A DNA stretch of 64,000 nucleotides, from positions 1 to 64,000 of the forward strand of contig JAKSYS010000287.1 in NCBI GenBank assembly GCA_022925895.1, written 5' to 3'. Positions within the stretch are counted from its first letter, which is position 1. Each line of letters opens with the position of its first letter. Made by a program: the position numbers and the translations under genes. The stretch is from Fragilaria crotonensis (lineage: Eukaryota; Bacillariophyta; Fragilariophyceae; Fragilariales; Fragilariaceae). Positions 8,527 through 21,295 of this stretch are shown here, in pieces. The notes under the pieces were generated by a model. The model made no database searches and was not told the DNA's origin. It saw only the letters and a program-made list of their open reading frames with translations.

Positions 8527-11500
8527 ATGAAGACGCTCGCAACGTATTATCAGTGTTGGCTTGAAATCACCAAGCAACAACGATACCGAGACAAATGGCT
8601 GTCAGACGAACTCTATTTCCGTGCAATCAATGCCCAGTTTCCAACTCTCAAGGCCCTTGGATTCGATAGAGGCATGTTGAACAAAGCAATTTCATCATGC
8701 GAAGGCGCAACACTTGATGACTTCACAGAATTGAATGATACTGGCCGATTCCGGAGGTCAGCCAAAGGCCTTGATATCTTCGGCAATCCAAAACGAAAGA
8801 TCTGGGGATACTACGTAACAGATCCCGGAGGATTGGTCGAACGTCCGCCAGATGGAAAGAAATGTTTCTTGTCTCTGTTGCAAGACGCAGGAATAAATGA
8901 TCGCTATAGTGTGGCACGTGGTTCATCGGAAATTGTGGATCTGACGACGGAAATTCATATCCAATCGAGAGCAAAGAGGAAAGCTGAAGCAGGTGCAGCT
9001 GTTGCGGCACAATCTCCTGGTAGTCAGAAGAAAGCAAAGGCTTCTCAACTTGCTTCTGGATCTGATTCGGCAATTATCTCGGTAGAGAGCTACTGGGACA
9101 GTCCGGAGGCAAAAAAGCTCTTCCTTGGGAGCTCAACCGACAACCGAAGCGTTGTTGATGTTCTTCAGCAACGTATAGAAAGGCTGCAGCAAGTCAATAG
9201 AAGTCCTGACGGGTGGAGAGACCTCATTGATAAGCATGATGTAGACAATCTCTGTTCTCCGTATGATATCTTCATAATACGACAGCGATGCTCCATTCTT
9301 TGCTTAGCATATATCATGGCCTTGGAGGAGATGAACTCTGCTCGGTGGGTAGAAGATTGCTGCTCCCAGGCTGTCTATGATAGCAATAGGATGGGCATTG
9401 AAGCCGCAACCAGCAAGCTTACAGTTGCAGGCTGGAATATCCTACTGCGAGCGAATCGCGAGCACTTTCCGTTACCAGACCCGAAGATACATAAACAAAA
9501 GAAACCACTCCCTGATCTTCTAGAGTACTTCCGTGAAGAAATCACATTACCATGGATTGACTACTGTATTGGAAGCCTTGCTGACCTAACAGTGGAATCG
9601 GCACGTAACGAGCTGATCACTAAGATAATTCCTAACTATTGTTCGCAGGTGAATGACGATGACACGGAGGAGAATGCAACAAACGAGAACGGTGAATCTA
9701 GTACTACAATTAAAGACTGCTGCCCACTCCTTCAGACGTATCTAGATTCTCCTATCTCATTGACGACAACCTGGCGATGGCTTCGACGTCTCGGCTTTCA
9801 TTACGACAGTCGCAAGAAATCCTTCTTTGTTGATGGGCATGAGAGACCCAATGTCGTATTCCACCGGAACGAGTTCTGCACGAAATACCTATCGAAGCTT
9901 GAACCTCGAACCCATCGATGGATTCAAGTGAGAAGAGAAACTGTGGAAAAGTGGAAGTCAGAGAAAAGAATTTCAGACGACGTCGGAGGTCAAGGATATT
10001 CTTACCAAGAGCAGCCTTCGGGCAAAGAAATGATTGAATTCCACGTGGACGATTTTGATTTTCTTCATTCGGTTGCGGAGGAAATGGGCTTTGGTATGTT
10101 TGAGGGAACCTCAGCGTTCGCAAGCCGCTAGGTCTGAAACCACTGATGATCTTCGGCCAAGATGAAAGCGTGTTCAACCAGTTTCTGCTCAAATCACGCC
10201 AATGGGTTGGGCCACTAGGTCAACGTCCACTTTTGCCAAAGACGGACGGAATGAGCCTCATGCTCTCCGCAATTCAATCGCGTGAAACCGGATTCGGAGT
10301 TCCGATCAGTCGGATTCAGATGGAAGAAATAAATGAGACTCGTCGTGGTCATAACTATGTTGACCTTGATGCAGCGATTGCAGTTCATGGCCAAGTGTCC
10401 AAGAAAGACCTGGAAGAATCGCCATTTGTTGTGAGTTTCGAATTGGGAGCAAACAACGAAGGGTATTGGACTTACAATCACATGAGCATGCAGTTTGAGG
10501 ACTGCGTCGACTGCATCAAAGTTATATACCCCCAATTTGACTTCGTTTTCTGTTTGATCATTCGCAGGGACATTCAAAGAAATTGACGGGCGGTCTAGAT
10601 GCTTACAGTATGAATAGAAGCTATGGAGGAGCACAACCAATAATGCGTGAGTCAAAAATAAAGGAACACGATGGGTACCTCGGGATGCATGCTGCACGAA
10701 CCTTAAACGTTGGCGACACACAATCTTTGTGTTTACCTCGGAGGATGATGGTCCATTCTGGATGTCACCACAAGAACGGGAACTTAACCGTGATGACCGC
10801 ATACTCCCATCTCCGGCAGGCATTCCGCGAATGCGAAACAAAACCATCGCTGAACTCAAATCGGAGCTCGCTCCACTCAATATCTTGAGCAATCGCCGCC
10901 AATATCGCCTGACCGAATTACAACAGATTGCAAGGGATAACAATTTGGATCCAAAAGTGGAAAGGACAAGGGAGAAAAAGGTTGGTTAGGCCAGCCGAAA
11001 GGTCTCATGCAAGTCCTTTGGGAGCGAGGATGGATAGATGAAGGCAATATTGACAAGTATACAATGGATATTGCGAAGGACAAGAATGATGGTGAAGATA
11101 TGGAGGATGCCGAAAATTGGAGCTTAAAATATCTGATGGCATCGTGTCTTGACTTTGCTGAAGAGATGACAGCGTTGCAGCATGTGGGACATGCACTTGG
11201 AGTTTCGGTCCTCATCACTCCAAAGTTCCACGCCGAAATGGCCGGCGAGGGAATTGAATACAGTTGGGGGGGTGTCGAAGAGTGTCTACCGCAAAATGCC
11301 ACTGGATTCTAAAAAAGGGAAAGACATCTTTCAAGGCGTTAGTGAAAGAATGTACAAGCAGAGATGTCCTCAAAACAGTGACAGTGCGAAAGCTTTCACG
11401 ACGGGCACGATCATACATATGTGCATACTTTGTCCTTCATCAACAAAACCTGAACAGTTGCGAGGACAGTATTCCTACAGCACTCACCTTGCCTCGGATT

Positions 11501-11875
11501 GAACGCGTCAGGAAGGAATTCAAAACCCACCGAGCTGTAGTTGACTTTGATGCTGGCTTTGTGCAAAGCTTTGTCTCGCCTGCAATAGAGGACGTTGTTC
11601 TGATGGCAGCAAAGAATGAAACGCCAGCAGCAGGAGTATAACGTCTGAGACGCTATCGGTACTTTCGGAAATGCAAGACCGATAAAGACGAATCTGTTCA
11701 ACGTGCAGCTCACCTTCAATTATTCTCGTTGCTTCTTCATCGTTTCGGCCTCGTAGTGCAAATAGATGCGAATGAAACAGATTGTCGAAGATATAGATTT
11801 ATGGATCATACCGAATTCTTGTTCTATTTTGAGGAGACTGCCGGAGGATTGGAGGCAGTTTCTCAGTTCAACTAA
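8527..11875 (+). mobile_element. Large IS630/Tc1-mariner-like DNA transposon, coding region decayed
   Basis: One long transposase is spread over several frames. The 534-residue first part (8527-10131) has a basic region (RAKRKAEA) and helical DNA-binding-type sequence. The DDE core follows: IFGQDES (first Asp, near 10150), then about 130 residues on FDHSQGH (second Asp, near 10553), then SYGGAQPIMR and the long C-terminal half, which ends VSQFN and TAA at 11875. HDE/QDE and FDHSQGH blocks at this spacing are typical of the large DDE_3-type transposases of fungi and algae. Frame changes of one base are seen near 10118, 10553, 10717, 10986, 11273 and 11310, several at homopolymers, plus one stop near 11640. 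The copy reads as inactive unless these are consensus errors. I did not find terminal repeats. Confidence 0.7.
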
Positions 11876-12775
11876 AATTTTAGAATACTGAGTCTACGTG
11901 CTCCTACCATATATTGCCTCATGGTGAAACAAGCCATACTGTCCTGCTCGAGTAGGAGGAGTACAGTTGCAATCGGAACTTGACCAATTCGTACAGTAAT
12001 ACTCCAGTATCGGTACAGTTCCGTAAAAGTACCAGTAGAAACTCTACCTTGTTGTACAAGGTTCTCGTATGAGGTATTAGTCTACCAGCTATATACAAGA
12101 GGTACAATTGTACTCCAGATGGAGGAACAGACCAAGACCTATATGCTATGTCGTATGAGTAGAATAAAATTTACTATATTAAGAATGCTACACCTTACCG
12201 AATTCAACTCCAGTTCCAGGTCGTTATTGTCATCCAGTGTAAGATTGGCCGACTCACTGAATGCAAGACGCAAGTGGTGCAAGTAGGTCGTACACATTCA
12301 CGAATTTCAAGACGTGCTTGTTGTGAGCTACCTCTACCCGGTCGGTGCCATCCTTTATTTTGCTTTCAGACATGAATGTGGTCGATCCACTATCCCTAAA
12401 CCTAGGACCATGGAGTCCAACCAGTTGTGACTCGTTGCTTCTTTACCAGCATCTTTTGCACAATTCGAACTGCATGTACCTATGAGGCGAGAATAATCGA
12501 CGTGAATGGCAGGATATCCAGGTCCGACGTCTTCATAGGAGAAGGATCCAACAAACATTGCTATCATACGTATCTACCGGTAGGCACCACCTTTCATGCA
12601 CGACACAAAGCCCCAATGTGGGTGCAGGAGTGAAGAATCTTGTACAGCAGATAGCTATCCATCATCAGTGGACGCTACAGTGTTTGTGATGGCAAACGCA
12701 TGCCCAGTGCCAACAGCAACTGAACATTTCCCCATACACACATGTTTACATAGACTTATGTAACGCGATATACGT
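11876..12775. other. Intergenic, GTAC-dense first half, no gene seen
   Basis: Bases 11890-12140 are dense in GTAC/AGTAC words. The rest is ordinary spacer with short meaningless frames. It separates the transposon from the 3' end of the poly-Q gene. Confidence 0.45.
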
Positions 12776-13651
12776 CTACACTGTCGCCACGCACGTAATG
12801 CCTTCAGTGCTTGGTGTGTTACCTTTGGGAGCTCGGTTCTGTTCTACAGACAACCCGTAATGGTGGAGGATCAAGGCCGCATTACTGTTTGGCGCTTTGT
12901 CTGCGTTGGAAGCTCGATTCTGTGCCAAAGACAACCCAAAATGGTGGCGGACAAAGGCATGTTGCTCCTCATCATCGCCACCAACCGATTTGGCCTTGGC
13001 GACCAACGTGTTCCAATTCCCGCGAAAACCATCCATGGATCGAATTTCTGGTATAACATCTTTCCCATCAACCTTAGGTAGCAAGAAGCTACTTGATCCA
13101 GTTATGTTCTTCTTCGTTGTAACTTTGAGCGGAGGTGAATTCAGTACCTTTCGCTTCTTGCTCAGGCGCTCCAGGGCCTTGTTGACCTTGGGAATGATCT
13201 CACGTTCTCTTTTCAATGAACGCTGGTGTTGTTCTTGTAGATTTCGATGTTGCTGCTGCTGCTGCTGCTGCTGCTGGTGAAGTTGTGAGAGTTGTGACAA
13301 TTGAGACAGCTGATGTTGTTGACGCATTGTTGCGGCAGCTTGGGCCATCGCCCTCATCCGTGACTGCTCGTCCAGAGCCAATCGCTGCTGCATGAGTGCC
13401 ACATCGTAGAGCGATGGACCAGCCGGCGGAGCCGCCTGGGCTGCTCCTTGAAAGAGCGACTGGGTTCCGTTACCACCGCCGCCGCCGCGCCCTCGAACTG
13501 AGTTTAGGATTGCGAATGCGACTGGTTGGGCAGCAGCCGCTGCCGCACGAATACGAGAAGCGTGGGTACCGAATGACTCTATCGAGGCATTCTCGTAGAG
13601 ATCTTCTCCAGCAAGTCTTCTCAAGATCTCGGTCTCCATTGAAGAAGTCAT
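12776..13651 (-). CDS. Poly-Q protein with two C-terminal HH(F/Y)GLS repeats
   Basis: The first ATG is at 13651 (MTSSMETEILRRLAGED), giving 291 residues. The protein has an Ala-rich segment, a Gly run, a Gln-rich segment encoded by CTG/CAG repeats near 13250-13276, and a basic stretch with KREREIIPKVNKALERLSKKRK that could be a nuclear localisation signal. The C-terminus holds a duplicated motif of about 25 residues, HHFGLSLAQNRAS then HHYGLSVEQNRAP. This architecture suggests a transcription or RNA-associated regulator. I recognise no named domain. Confidence 0.65.
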   Translation of the reverse strand: MTSSMETEILRRLAGEDLYENASIESFGTHASRIRAAAAAAQPVAFAILNSVRGRGGGGGNGTQSLFQGAAQAAPPAGPSLYDVALMQQRLALDEQSRMRAMAQAAATMRQQHQLSQLSQLSQLHQQQQQQQQQHRNLQEQHQRSLKREREIIPKVNKALERLSKKRKVLNSPPLKVTTKKNITGSSSFLLPKVDGKDVIPEIRSMDGFRGNWNTLVAKAKSVGGDDEEQHAFVRHHFGLSLAQNRASNADKAPNSNAALILHHYGLSVEQNRAPKGNTPSTEGITCVATV

Positions 13652-15718
13652 GGGAGCTGGGAGGAGGCAGCAAGAATTAGAACGAATACAATGACAGAAG
13701 ATGGATAACACTGATGGACGGAGAAACGGAGGATTGGAATAGACCGATGTTCAAGAGAATTAATCCTTGGTTATGTATTCGTTGTGCTCTTTGTTGTCAA
13801 GCGTCGGAACTCGGAGCCTCGAGGAAAGCAAGAGAATGCCCGTAGCTCGAGTACAATATACGGAGTACTATTTGAGGTTCTGCGAGTTCCGGAGATGTAC
13901 GATTACAAAGTACTGGAGTACAGTACCAGGCATACAGGGTAATTGTACCCAGAGAAACTGGTTCTACTATGCATATCTACTACTACTGGTAACAGCACTT
14001 GTACTTGAGTCTTGAGAATTGAGTACTGTAGACTGTAGACTGTAGTACATACGCATACGAATTGCAAGTTCCTGTGTGCGTATGACATACGTCGATGGAA
14101 CCAGGAGTAAAAGGACCGGGGTCTTTTGGTTATCTTTGTGCACTTTCCGTTGTTTCTGAATATTCCGTCCTTGTGGCTCCGTTGACGCTTACTACTCCTG
14201 TAGCGGTGTTGTAGGTTGTAGGCACTATTTGCAGTTCCATAGTCTGTAGTCTGTACTTCGGACTTCGGAGTATTCATTGTAACGCACTACAATACACTAT
14301 ACATATACGTCGTAGAGGATATAGGTGACATGAGACGTGAGCCACCCGCCACTATCCCCACGATATGTCATACTCTGATACTTGATCAACGACGTAAGGA
14401 GAGACTGATGAGAGAATTAGAAAAAAGGTTTGTCATGATGACTGCAGACCTGTTGACCCTCTATGATACAACGAATGTACCGACGGAAGTTTTCATCGTG
14501 CTGTTGTACACGTACTGGTGTATGAATGCACCATACAAACAGTGCCTTGCGCCTGTCTTTTCTCCGCAACTCTCAACTCTCCGCGTCAAGGCCATCCTCT
14601 GAAGACTCTAACCGTCTTCCTACTTCCTATTCTTCAATGATGTGGAATGGGTGGTGATGATTTGGTTGAGATCATCCCTGATGCTTTCCCTATCATCATA
14701 ACCTTGGGCGATATAGGGGATAGTGATACCGCGGCGGAAAACTCACTTTCTGTCACATCGCTCTCAACGAGGAGTACGGCACTGGCAGATTTCATTGCCG
14801 GAGTCAACACCGATCGGTCTGGACGCTGGACAGTTCACCTTCAAGTATTTCGATCGTCTACATCACATTGCCGAAGAGAAGAACCCACCACCTGATTATC
14901 CTACGGACGAGAGCGATGGGATACAATCGCTTTGATGGCAATGTGTTGACGACAATGCCAATCGCATCATCAGTGTAACAACTTACAGAGGGCGAATTCA
15001 ACGAGTTGTTGCCATCGCCAACACTTCAACCGAGGAGCCTTCACATTCCCGGTTATGGAGCTTGATTCGTACTATTAAATCAAGTTTACGTGAGATCCTG
15101 AAATTTATGTATGAACCAAACTTGAAAATGGGCCAACATGCGGACCTAGCAGGAACAGCTGTCTACAGCAACTCGAAGTAGTTTGGGGTGTACTTCAGCA
15201 TTGCCAGTGAGAGCGACACTATGATCTACAGTCCCATGCGAAGCAGACGATGTCTTCTCGATCTCCTATCTAGAGTATTGAAGGTTGGTAATAACGTAGA
15301 GCGAAAGAATTTTAAAGACATCTCTAGCTTGGGTAGCTGCAGACTTCAGAGCATGCGTTTTTGTAGAGGCATGAGTTCAACAAACCGGCTTGCACGATGA
15401 GATCATTAGATCGGAACCGCGGCAACGTTGAAGAAGCACACTTGCTCAGCATTATCTACCAGCTGTCCTAATTCATAAACAACTTCGACAGCGATGCAAA
15501 GCCTTCTCCGTCGAAAGACCGTACTTCCACTTGGTGAATCTGCGAAGCACCTGGAAAAGAAAGGTTTCAGCAAAGCAATCAGGACGTGTCTGTTTCACTG
15601 CTATCTGGGTAGGGTCGAGCCGTATGGGTCAACTGGACTTGTTCAGGGCACATTCGCAGCATGCATAACGTTCATGTCAGTTTGCTGACACGTCGGAAAG
15701 TCCAGAATGCCAACCGAT
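13652..15718. other. Intergenic with possible degraded gene remnants at 14640-15690
   Basis: Bases 13830-14060 are GTAC-rich. Between 14330 and 15690 several short frames have protein-like composition, for example DAGQFTFKYFDRLHHIAEEK near 14830 and a Tyr/Phe-rich stretch (ERPYFHLVNLRSTWK) near 15520. They do not connect in one frame and I cannot assign them to a family. They may be remains of an old gene or repeat. Confidence 0.35.
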
Positions 15719-17029
15719 TCATTTCAACACCTCCCCGTCGGCAACGAGTTGCGCAGCGTTCCCAGACAACGGCAAACCATAGCTCAACCAAAGATATTCA
15801 TGAAACTTCCGAAGCTTCTCTAGCTCTGATGGAGGGGGAACCCCGCCGCTCCTTGCGGGTGGTCTGCCTGATTCTCCCATGTGAAACACGAAGAAGTCTC
15901 TTAAAACTGAAAACTTGTAGCCCATTAAGTGAGCTTCAAGAAAGTATGAGAATTTATTGAAAAAATAGGATCGAAAGTCATTCCAGTAACGAGGCAAGCC
16001 ATGTCGATACGCGAGGAAGTACGGTTCAAAGTCCGACTCATACTCAATATCATAGAGAACGTCCGTCTCGTTCTGGTAGTACTTCGAGAAGTTGGTCGGC
16101 TTGTGCCCAGGCGGCCACTTGTTGATCTCGAAAGGAGCCACCAAGCCACCCTCAACCATTTTGACCACGTCAGCTTTCGATTGAGGAATAGCGACTGCGC
16201 CAGCGCCCGCTTCTGTGTTCTCAAAAGCTGGTAGAACCAGCAGGCGATTGGAGTGCAACGCTTCCCTGACCTCATTGTTCTCGCGAACTAACTTGACGAG
16301 TCGCGGGTACCCTTCCGTTACAAAGTCGACGTCAAGTGCCAAAATGTAATCCGACTCGGCCTCACGCATGGCCATGTTTCGAAGGACGTTGTAGGGATAT
16401 GAATTGGGGTCGGAGTTCGCTTCAACTAGGACGTGAAAGGAGGTCATGCCCAATATGTCTTGATTTGCCTTGACGAAGTCGAGCAAAGTATTCACTTCTT
16501 TCTCGTTTGTCACGACTATTGCGGCAGATATCGGACCATTCCACCACTCGGCTTGAAGCTTCAGTTTTGACAGATACGACGTGGACAAATGAGTGAGCAG
16601 AGTGATGTCATCGCGACGAATGTCGCGCGTCCTCGGAATAACATGTGTGAGAACTTGACGAAGCTTGCCCCTTGTCGTCCGAATACCCATGTTAATCGTT
16701 CCTGTACCACTAACTTTGACAATGTCTCCTCCCTTACTCACTTGCACATCGTTTCCTGGCGTTCCGACGACAATCTTGAGAGCACCTCGGATTAAGGACG
16801 AAGGCGATTCGGTAGTGTTCCTCGCAGGACGAATACTGTTGACCGCGATACCATTACTGTCCCTCGGAACCTGCGGTTGGGATGCGGACTTGACTTCTTG
16901 TGTAGCGGGGGTCAATGTATCAATCACTCTTTGTCGAACCGAATCGAACATCATTGAATGGAGAATAGTCACTAACAAGATGCCATGAAGAACACGCGAC
17001 CCACTGAAGGTACGCGTTCGTCTCGCCAT
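15719..17029 (-). CDS. Family-49-type glycosyltransferase (LARGE/B4GAT1-like), copy 1
   Basis: The 436-residue product starts at an ATG preceded by ordinary spacer. It is a type II membrane protein: a basic start, a signal anchor at residues about 15-30 (LHGILLVTILHSMMF) and a stem of about 100 residues. The catalytic domain resembles Pfam Glyco_transf_49: DDITLLTHLS, WWNGPISAAIVV, YPYNVLRNMA and the metal-binding DVD at residues 233-235. In animals this family transfers glucuronic acid or xylose in the Golgi, and the algal substrate is unknown. The catalytic domain is nearly identical to that of 21296-22603, while the stem has diverged, so this is a tandem duplicate in the same orientation. 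Confidence 0.85.
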   Translation of the reverse strand: MARRTRTFSGSRVLHGILLVTILHSMMFDSVRQRVIDTLTPATQEVKSASQPQVPRDSNGIAVNSIRPARNTTESPSSLIRGALKIVVGTPGNDVQVSKGGDIVKVSGTGTINMGIRTTRGKLRQVLTHVIPRTRDIRRDDITLLTHLSTSYLSKLKLQAEWWNGPISAAIVVTNEKEVNTLLDFVKANQDILGMTSFHVLVEANSDPNSYPYNVLRNMAMREAESDYILALDVDFVTEGYPRLVKLVRENNEVREALHSNRLLVLPAFENTEAGAGAVAIPQSKADVVKMVEGGLVAPFEINKWPPGHKPTNFSKYYQNETDVLYDIEYESDFEPYFLAYRHGLPRYWNDFRSYFFNKFSYFLEAHLMGYKFSVLRDFFVFHMGESGRPPARSGGVPPPSELEKLRKFHEYLWLSYGLPLSGNAAQLVADGEVLK

Positions 17030-20000
17030 GCTTGAAGCGATGCGATATAATAATATTGATCAGTAAGACCGTCGAGAGTCCATAAGAAGCGAGCATTTAC
17101 TTCCTCTGCATGCTGGTTGCTGTTTCGTATTCATCTTTTCCGCCAACGAGGAAACTCCCTCCACTCAGAAAGCACACGGCGTGCATGTAAACCACAGCAC
17201 GGTTTTGGGATCACATACATCGGCATTTCACTGAAACGTGACTAAACTTATAAATGAAGATCAATACACTTTGTGTTTGCATACACTCATGCTCATAAAT
17301 AAGTACAGTACTGGAGTACTGTAGTATGAAATAGATAACGCCTATAATTATATCCGGTTATCATTGCCCCTGATCTTTTGTCAAGGTCATGGATGCACCA
17401 AGCGTAAGCGTAGTAGGACCAACAGCCTACAACCCACATCTATAATATGCATACGTGAGACCTGAGCAATACGCGAAGTCTCGTAAATATGAACATTTCA
17501 TGGGCTTTCTACCTTTTTAAACCATTTATCAGGTACTAGTACCCAGGGATTGGAAAAATTATACTGCAGCCTTCCGAAATCGGTTTTCAGGTGTATCGGT
17601 CAGTTATCAGTATTCCAGAACAATACTGGTTAGTTACTTTAATGCCCCCTGAATCATTGGTCAGTATTCTATAATACCGTTGTTATCTTGAGACATTCAG
17701 TAGTATACTGTTGTTCTAATTTTAGTTTGGTATATACCAGTATTCGTGATGAGCTCATTGATTCAGCAGTATGATGTTGATGCACCACACTTTGACCACA
17801 CCGAGGAGCTTCCCAAAGTCATGGACAAAGAAGCACTTTGTGGCCGTGGCCACCAAAGAAAGATATGCAAGCAGACGACCAAGGAAGACCACCACAGGCT
17901 TACTACAGCACCAAGATCTGCTGAATCCAAAGCCAGTCCGAAGTTCTTGTTGTTAGAATGCTGGTCAAGAACATCATAATTGGAGGTGACAAATCTTCTG
18001 AAAGCCAGAGGCTACAAAGAGGACACAAAATCACACAGAAGGAGCAAGTCTTCAGGTCATCTCTCTATCCATCAAATTCCACAATGAGCTTCTTGCTTCT
18101 TGTGTGCTCAGCCAGAACCATCATGGACTCATTTGATAGGAGTGCAATTATATGCTTTCATAATGCCTTGAAAACAGAATTACACTTAAGAAGAAATCCT
18201 TCTGGTGAGTTCTTCATTACTATACTATATTATGTTTCAATTCATAACTACTGAGGCCACCATTGTTGTTATTGTTATACTCCTTCTGAGGGACATCCTC
18301 AGCACAATGACAAAGTCCTCACCATTGCATTTTCAAAGGTGGTTGAGAAAATTCATCCCTCCTGCCATTTTTTTACAGGTAATTGGGTATACCTCCTCTG
18401 GTGTGCTGGAGAAGAAAAACTTGCAGAGCAGCAGGATCTTCTGGCACAGTTGATGATGATTGTGCCTTTTGAAGGGGACCACCCTGAGGGATGCCTTTCT
18501 GAATCCTTCAAATGCAAGAAAGTGCACCTTCTTTCAGTTGCATCCTCATGTTACAATCACTAATTGACTGCAATCACATGGTTAATGTTCAATGTACTAG
18601 CTCGTACACTACAGTATTCCAACAATACCGATTTCAAAATAACTACTGCCACTGTCCGGTGGTTGTTAACCATACCTTACGGTATACGGTTAGTATACCA
18701 GGACGTTGCAGTTGGTGGTTATTGATACTCAGACGCAAAAAGTTACAGTTAACCTGATATCCAAAATTCTGGTTACTGGTCATGCAAAATAACCGCAGTT
18801 TTTGGTTACCGGTTTCAGTAGTAGTTATTTCCCTATCCCTGCTAGTACCTACTCCAGCTAGAAGCATATGGTCTGTCAGGTTTCCCACTTGCATCGGAGG
18901 ACCACGGGACCTCCTGAGCCTGACTCCAAGCAACAACGACGCACCACTTCCCAGGGGGTTGCAAAGAGAAAAGAGTTCAGTATAGATGAGAGGCAAAATG
19001 TTGTCAATTGATGGCACCGTTGGTAGGTGAAAGGTACCAGTGCTAACAGCTTGTGATGACCAGTTTCATGCCTGCAACTCACCACACTATCAGGCTAGTT
19101 TGGAAGCGTGGCCACCAAAACTTCGAAGATCCCATGGTACGTGCATTTTGTGTACCTGCCTCCCTTCAAGAAGAGTAAGCATGGTGGTAGCAAAATGGAA
19201 CGGGGAAGAGGCAGGAATGTGACAATAGTATTACTATGAAAGAGATCCATGTATGCACAATCAGTTCATTTGCATCAGCCTTGGGGATACATGACACAGC
19301 ACTATTTATGATGAAAGTAACCGGAGATGATGCTGAAGTCGTTTGTTGTAATTCAATCCTACAATTGCTTTGCAGGCAGCATCATCCTGCTCCGACGCCA
19401 CACCGCCACAACCCAAGGGGAATATGGATGACTTTAGTACGTAGTTCAATGTTTTGCACCAGCCTGTTCATGCTGATGAAATGTGGTTTGCTATCTTTGA
19501 GCTCAGCTTCACATATGAACTGTCCGCCCTAGAAAAGAGCTTCTGCATTCATATCATGCTTATCACGGTACTGTCCTTTTCTTGTGCCCCTGATTTCCCT
19601 GCATGATTTGCCCCCATGATTGGAGAGCATCTATTTGGTGGTAGAGAGGATTTTCTCATTCACTGAAACTTGTTTCCCTGCTGAGAACAAGAGTCCATCT
19701 CAGAGGAGTATATTGATAACAAATCAGCCAGTGAAGAATTGTGACACACCAAACAACCCATATGGATATCTCAGAAGCAAGAATCAACAAAACAAAGTGG
19801 CCATGCCACGCTGCCAGAACAATTAAAATTCCACGAGATGGTCCAGATAGTCATACTCAAATGTTGAAGTTTTGTCACTGCACCAAGAGATGGACTTTAG
19901 ATAATCAGCCAGGCTAGAAACGCAGCCAATTTGCTAGATGTCTGCAGCATTGACCTTTTCTTTTATGAGCTCTTCAATCATACCAGTCACACAGCAAACT

Positions 20001-21295
20001 TGTTATCACCATGTACTAGTAGAAGGATGTGATTGTGCAAGTGCAGCAGGCATATGAAGCATTTTCAAAAGGGTCATGGATTTTGCCCTTCTCATTCTTC
20101 TTGGTGCTGATTTCAATTTGGGTGTTCTTGATGGAGATTCCAACTACAGCTTTTGTCACACCATGGGAAAGAAGGAATCCCCCACACCGGTACTTTGTCC
20201 ACAAAACCAGTTGCATGTTCTGCAGCTCTTGCAACCTTAGTAATATGCTAGACAGATCTACAGGTGTTTGCCTATTGCGGCATCAAGAACAATGGAGAAA
20301 TGGAGATGCAGAGGAGAACAAGAGCAACGACCACCAGGAGACCAAAAGTTGTACAGTCGTATGACTCTGAAAGTGAATTGCAATCCAAAAGATCTGTGTC
20401 ATGCAATTCTTAATCTATCTCATGCTTGTTGTTTTGTCCAGAGGCTGATGCGATGGCTGCTGATCATCCTACTGTTGATCACTTCCAACAAACCAAGAAG
20501 TACTTGAGTGTGTTTGTAGATTGAATGTTTTTCAATTCAAAATCTAATGGTGTCTTCGTCATCACTCTGAATTCATAAAAATATATGATTTCAAATGAAC
20601 TGCTTTCACACATCTATGCCAATTCTTTAACTATTAATGTCACACAAAATGTCATCTGGTTATCACTCTTTTGAGATTTTTTGCAGGTATAAAATGGCGC
20701 CTTTGGATCTCTTATACAAGCCTACAACACTAAAGTATACAGCAGAGGTTGGGATACTTACATATCTCAAATTCTTGCATGTGTAACAAAGCAAGTCAAA
20801 AGTTGTCACCGTTGGAGTGCTCTCTAGGAGCAAATTCCGTTTCACGTTTCCGTGCCTGTGCCTCGCTCACTTTATGTACTTGGTTGTAAACATAGGGTAG
20901 AGGTTACCTGTTGCATACTTGTGGCACAGTGTTGCCATTTACAGTGATTCGAAAACTGTTATACCTCTGGTAACACCAATCGAAACTTATGGAGTAGTAG
21001 TACAAAAAAAGCATATCTGTGGATATGAATCTTAGAGGGGAATTCAACTTCGGAACCTAAACGACCTTGCATAGGCGAGCCAAGGAATGCACTACAGCGG
21101 AGACAAGTATGAGAAAAACATCTGCTCAAGCTGTATACTTCAGCGTGTGTCATCTATGCACTTATGAACCAACTCCTGCCGCATGCTTGTCACCCGATGT
21201 CATGAGCGTGCTCTTTCCGGTGTGCTCAATGAAAGGTCGATTCTTAATCTGCATTGAGGCGGCCTTCATTGCATACACGGCAGGATGCTAGTACA
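17030..21295. repeat. CpG-depleted fossil repeat block between two glycosyltransferase copies
   Basis: About 4.3 kb hold no intact gene. From 17941 to 18602 I count no CpG dinucleotide, and about 19620-20660 has only scattered ones, while flanking genes are rich in CpG. The sequence is full of TG and CA, as expected where methylated cytosines have decayed. Short frames such as the one at 17746-17979 (SLIQQYDVDAPHFDHTEEL) look like transposase fragments, but I cannot name a family. Bases 17290-17330 and 18590-18720 carry GTAC/TACAGTA-type spacer. It is probably one or more ancient transposons inserted after or during the duplication of the glycosyltransferase. Confidence 0.5.
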
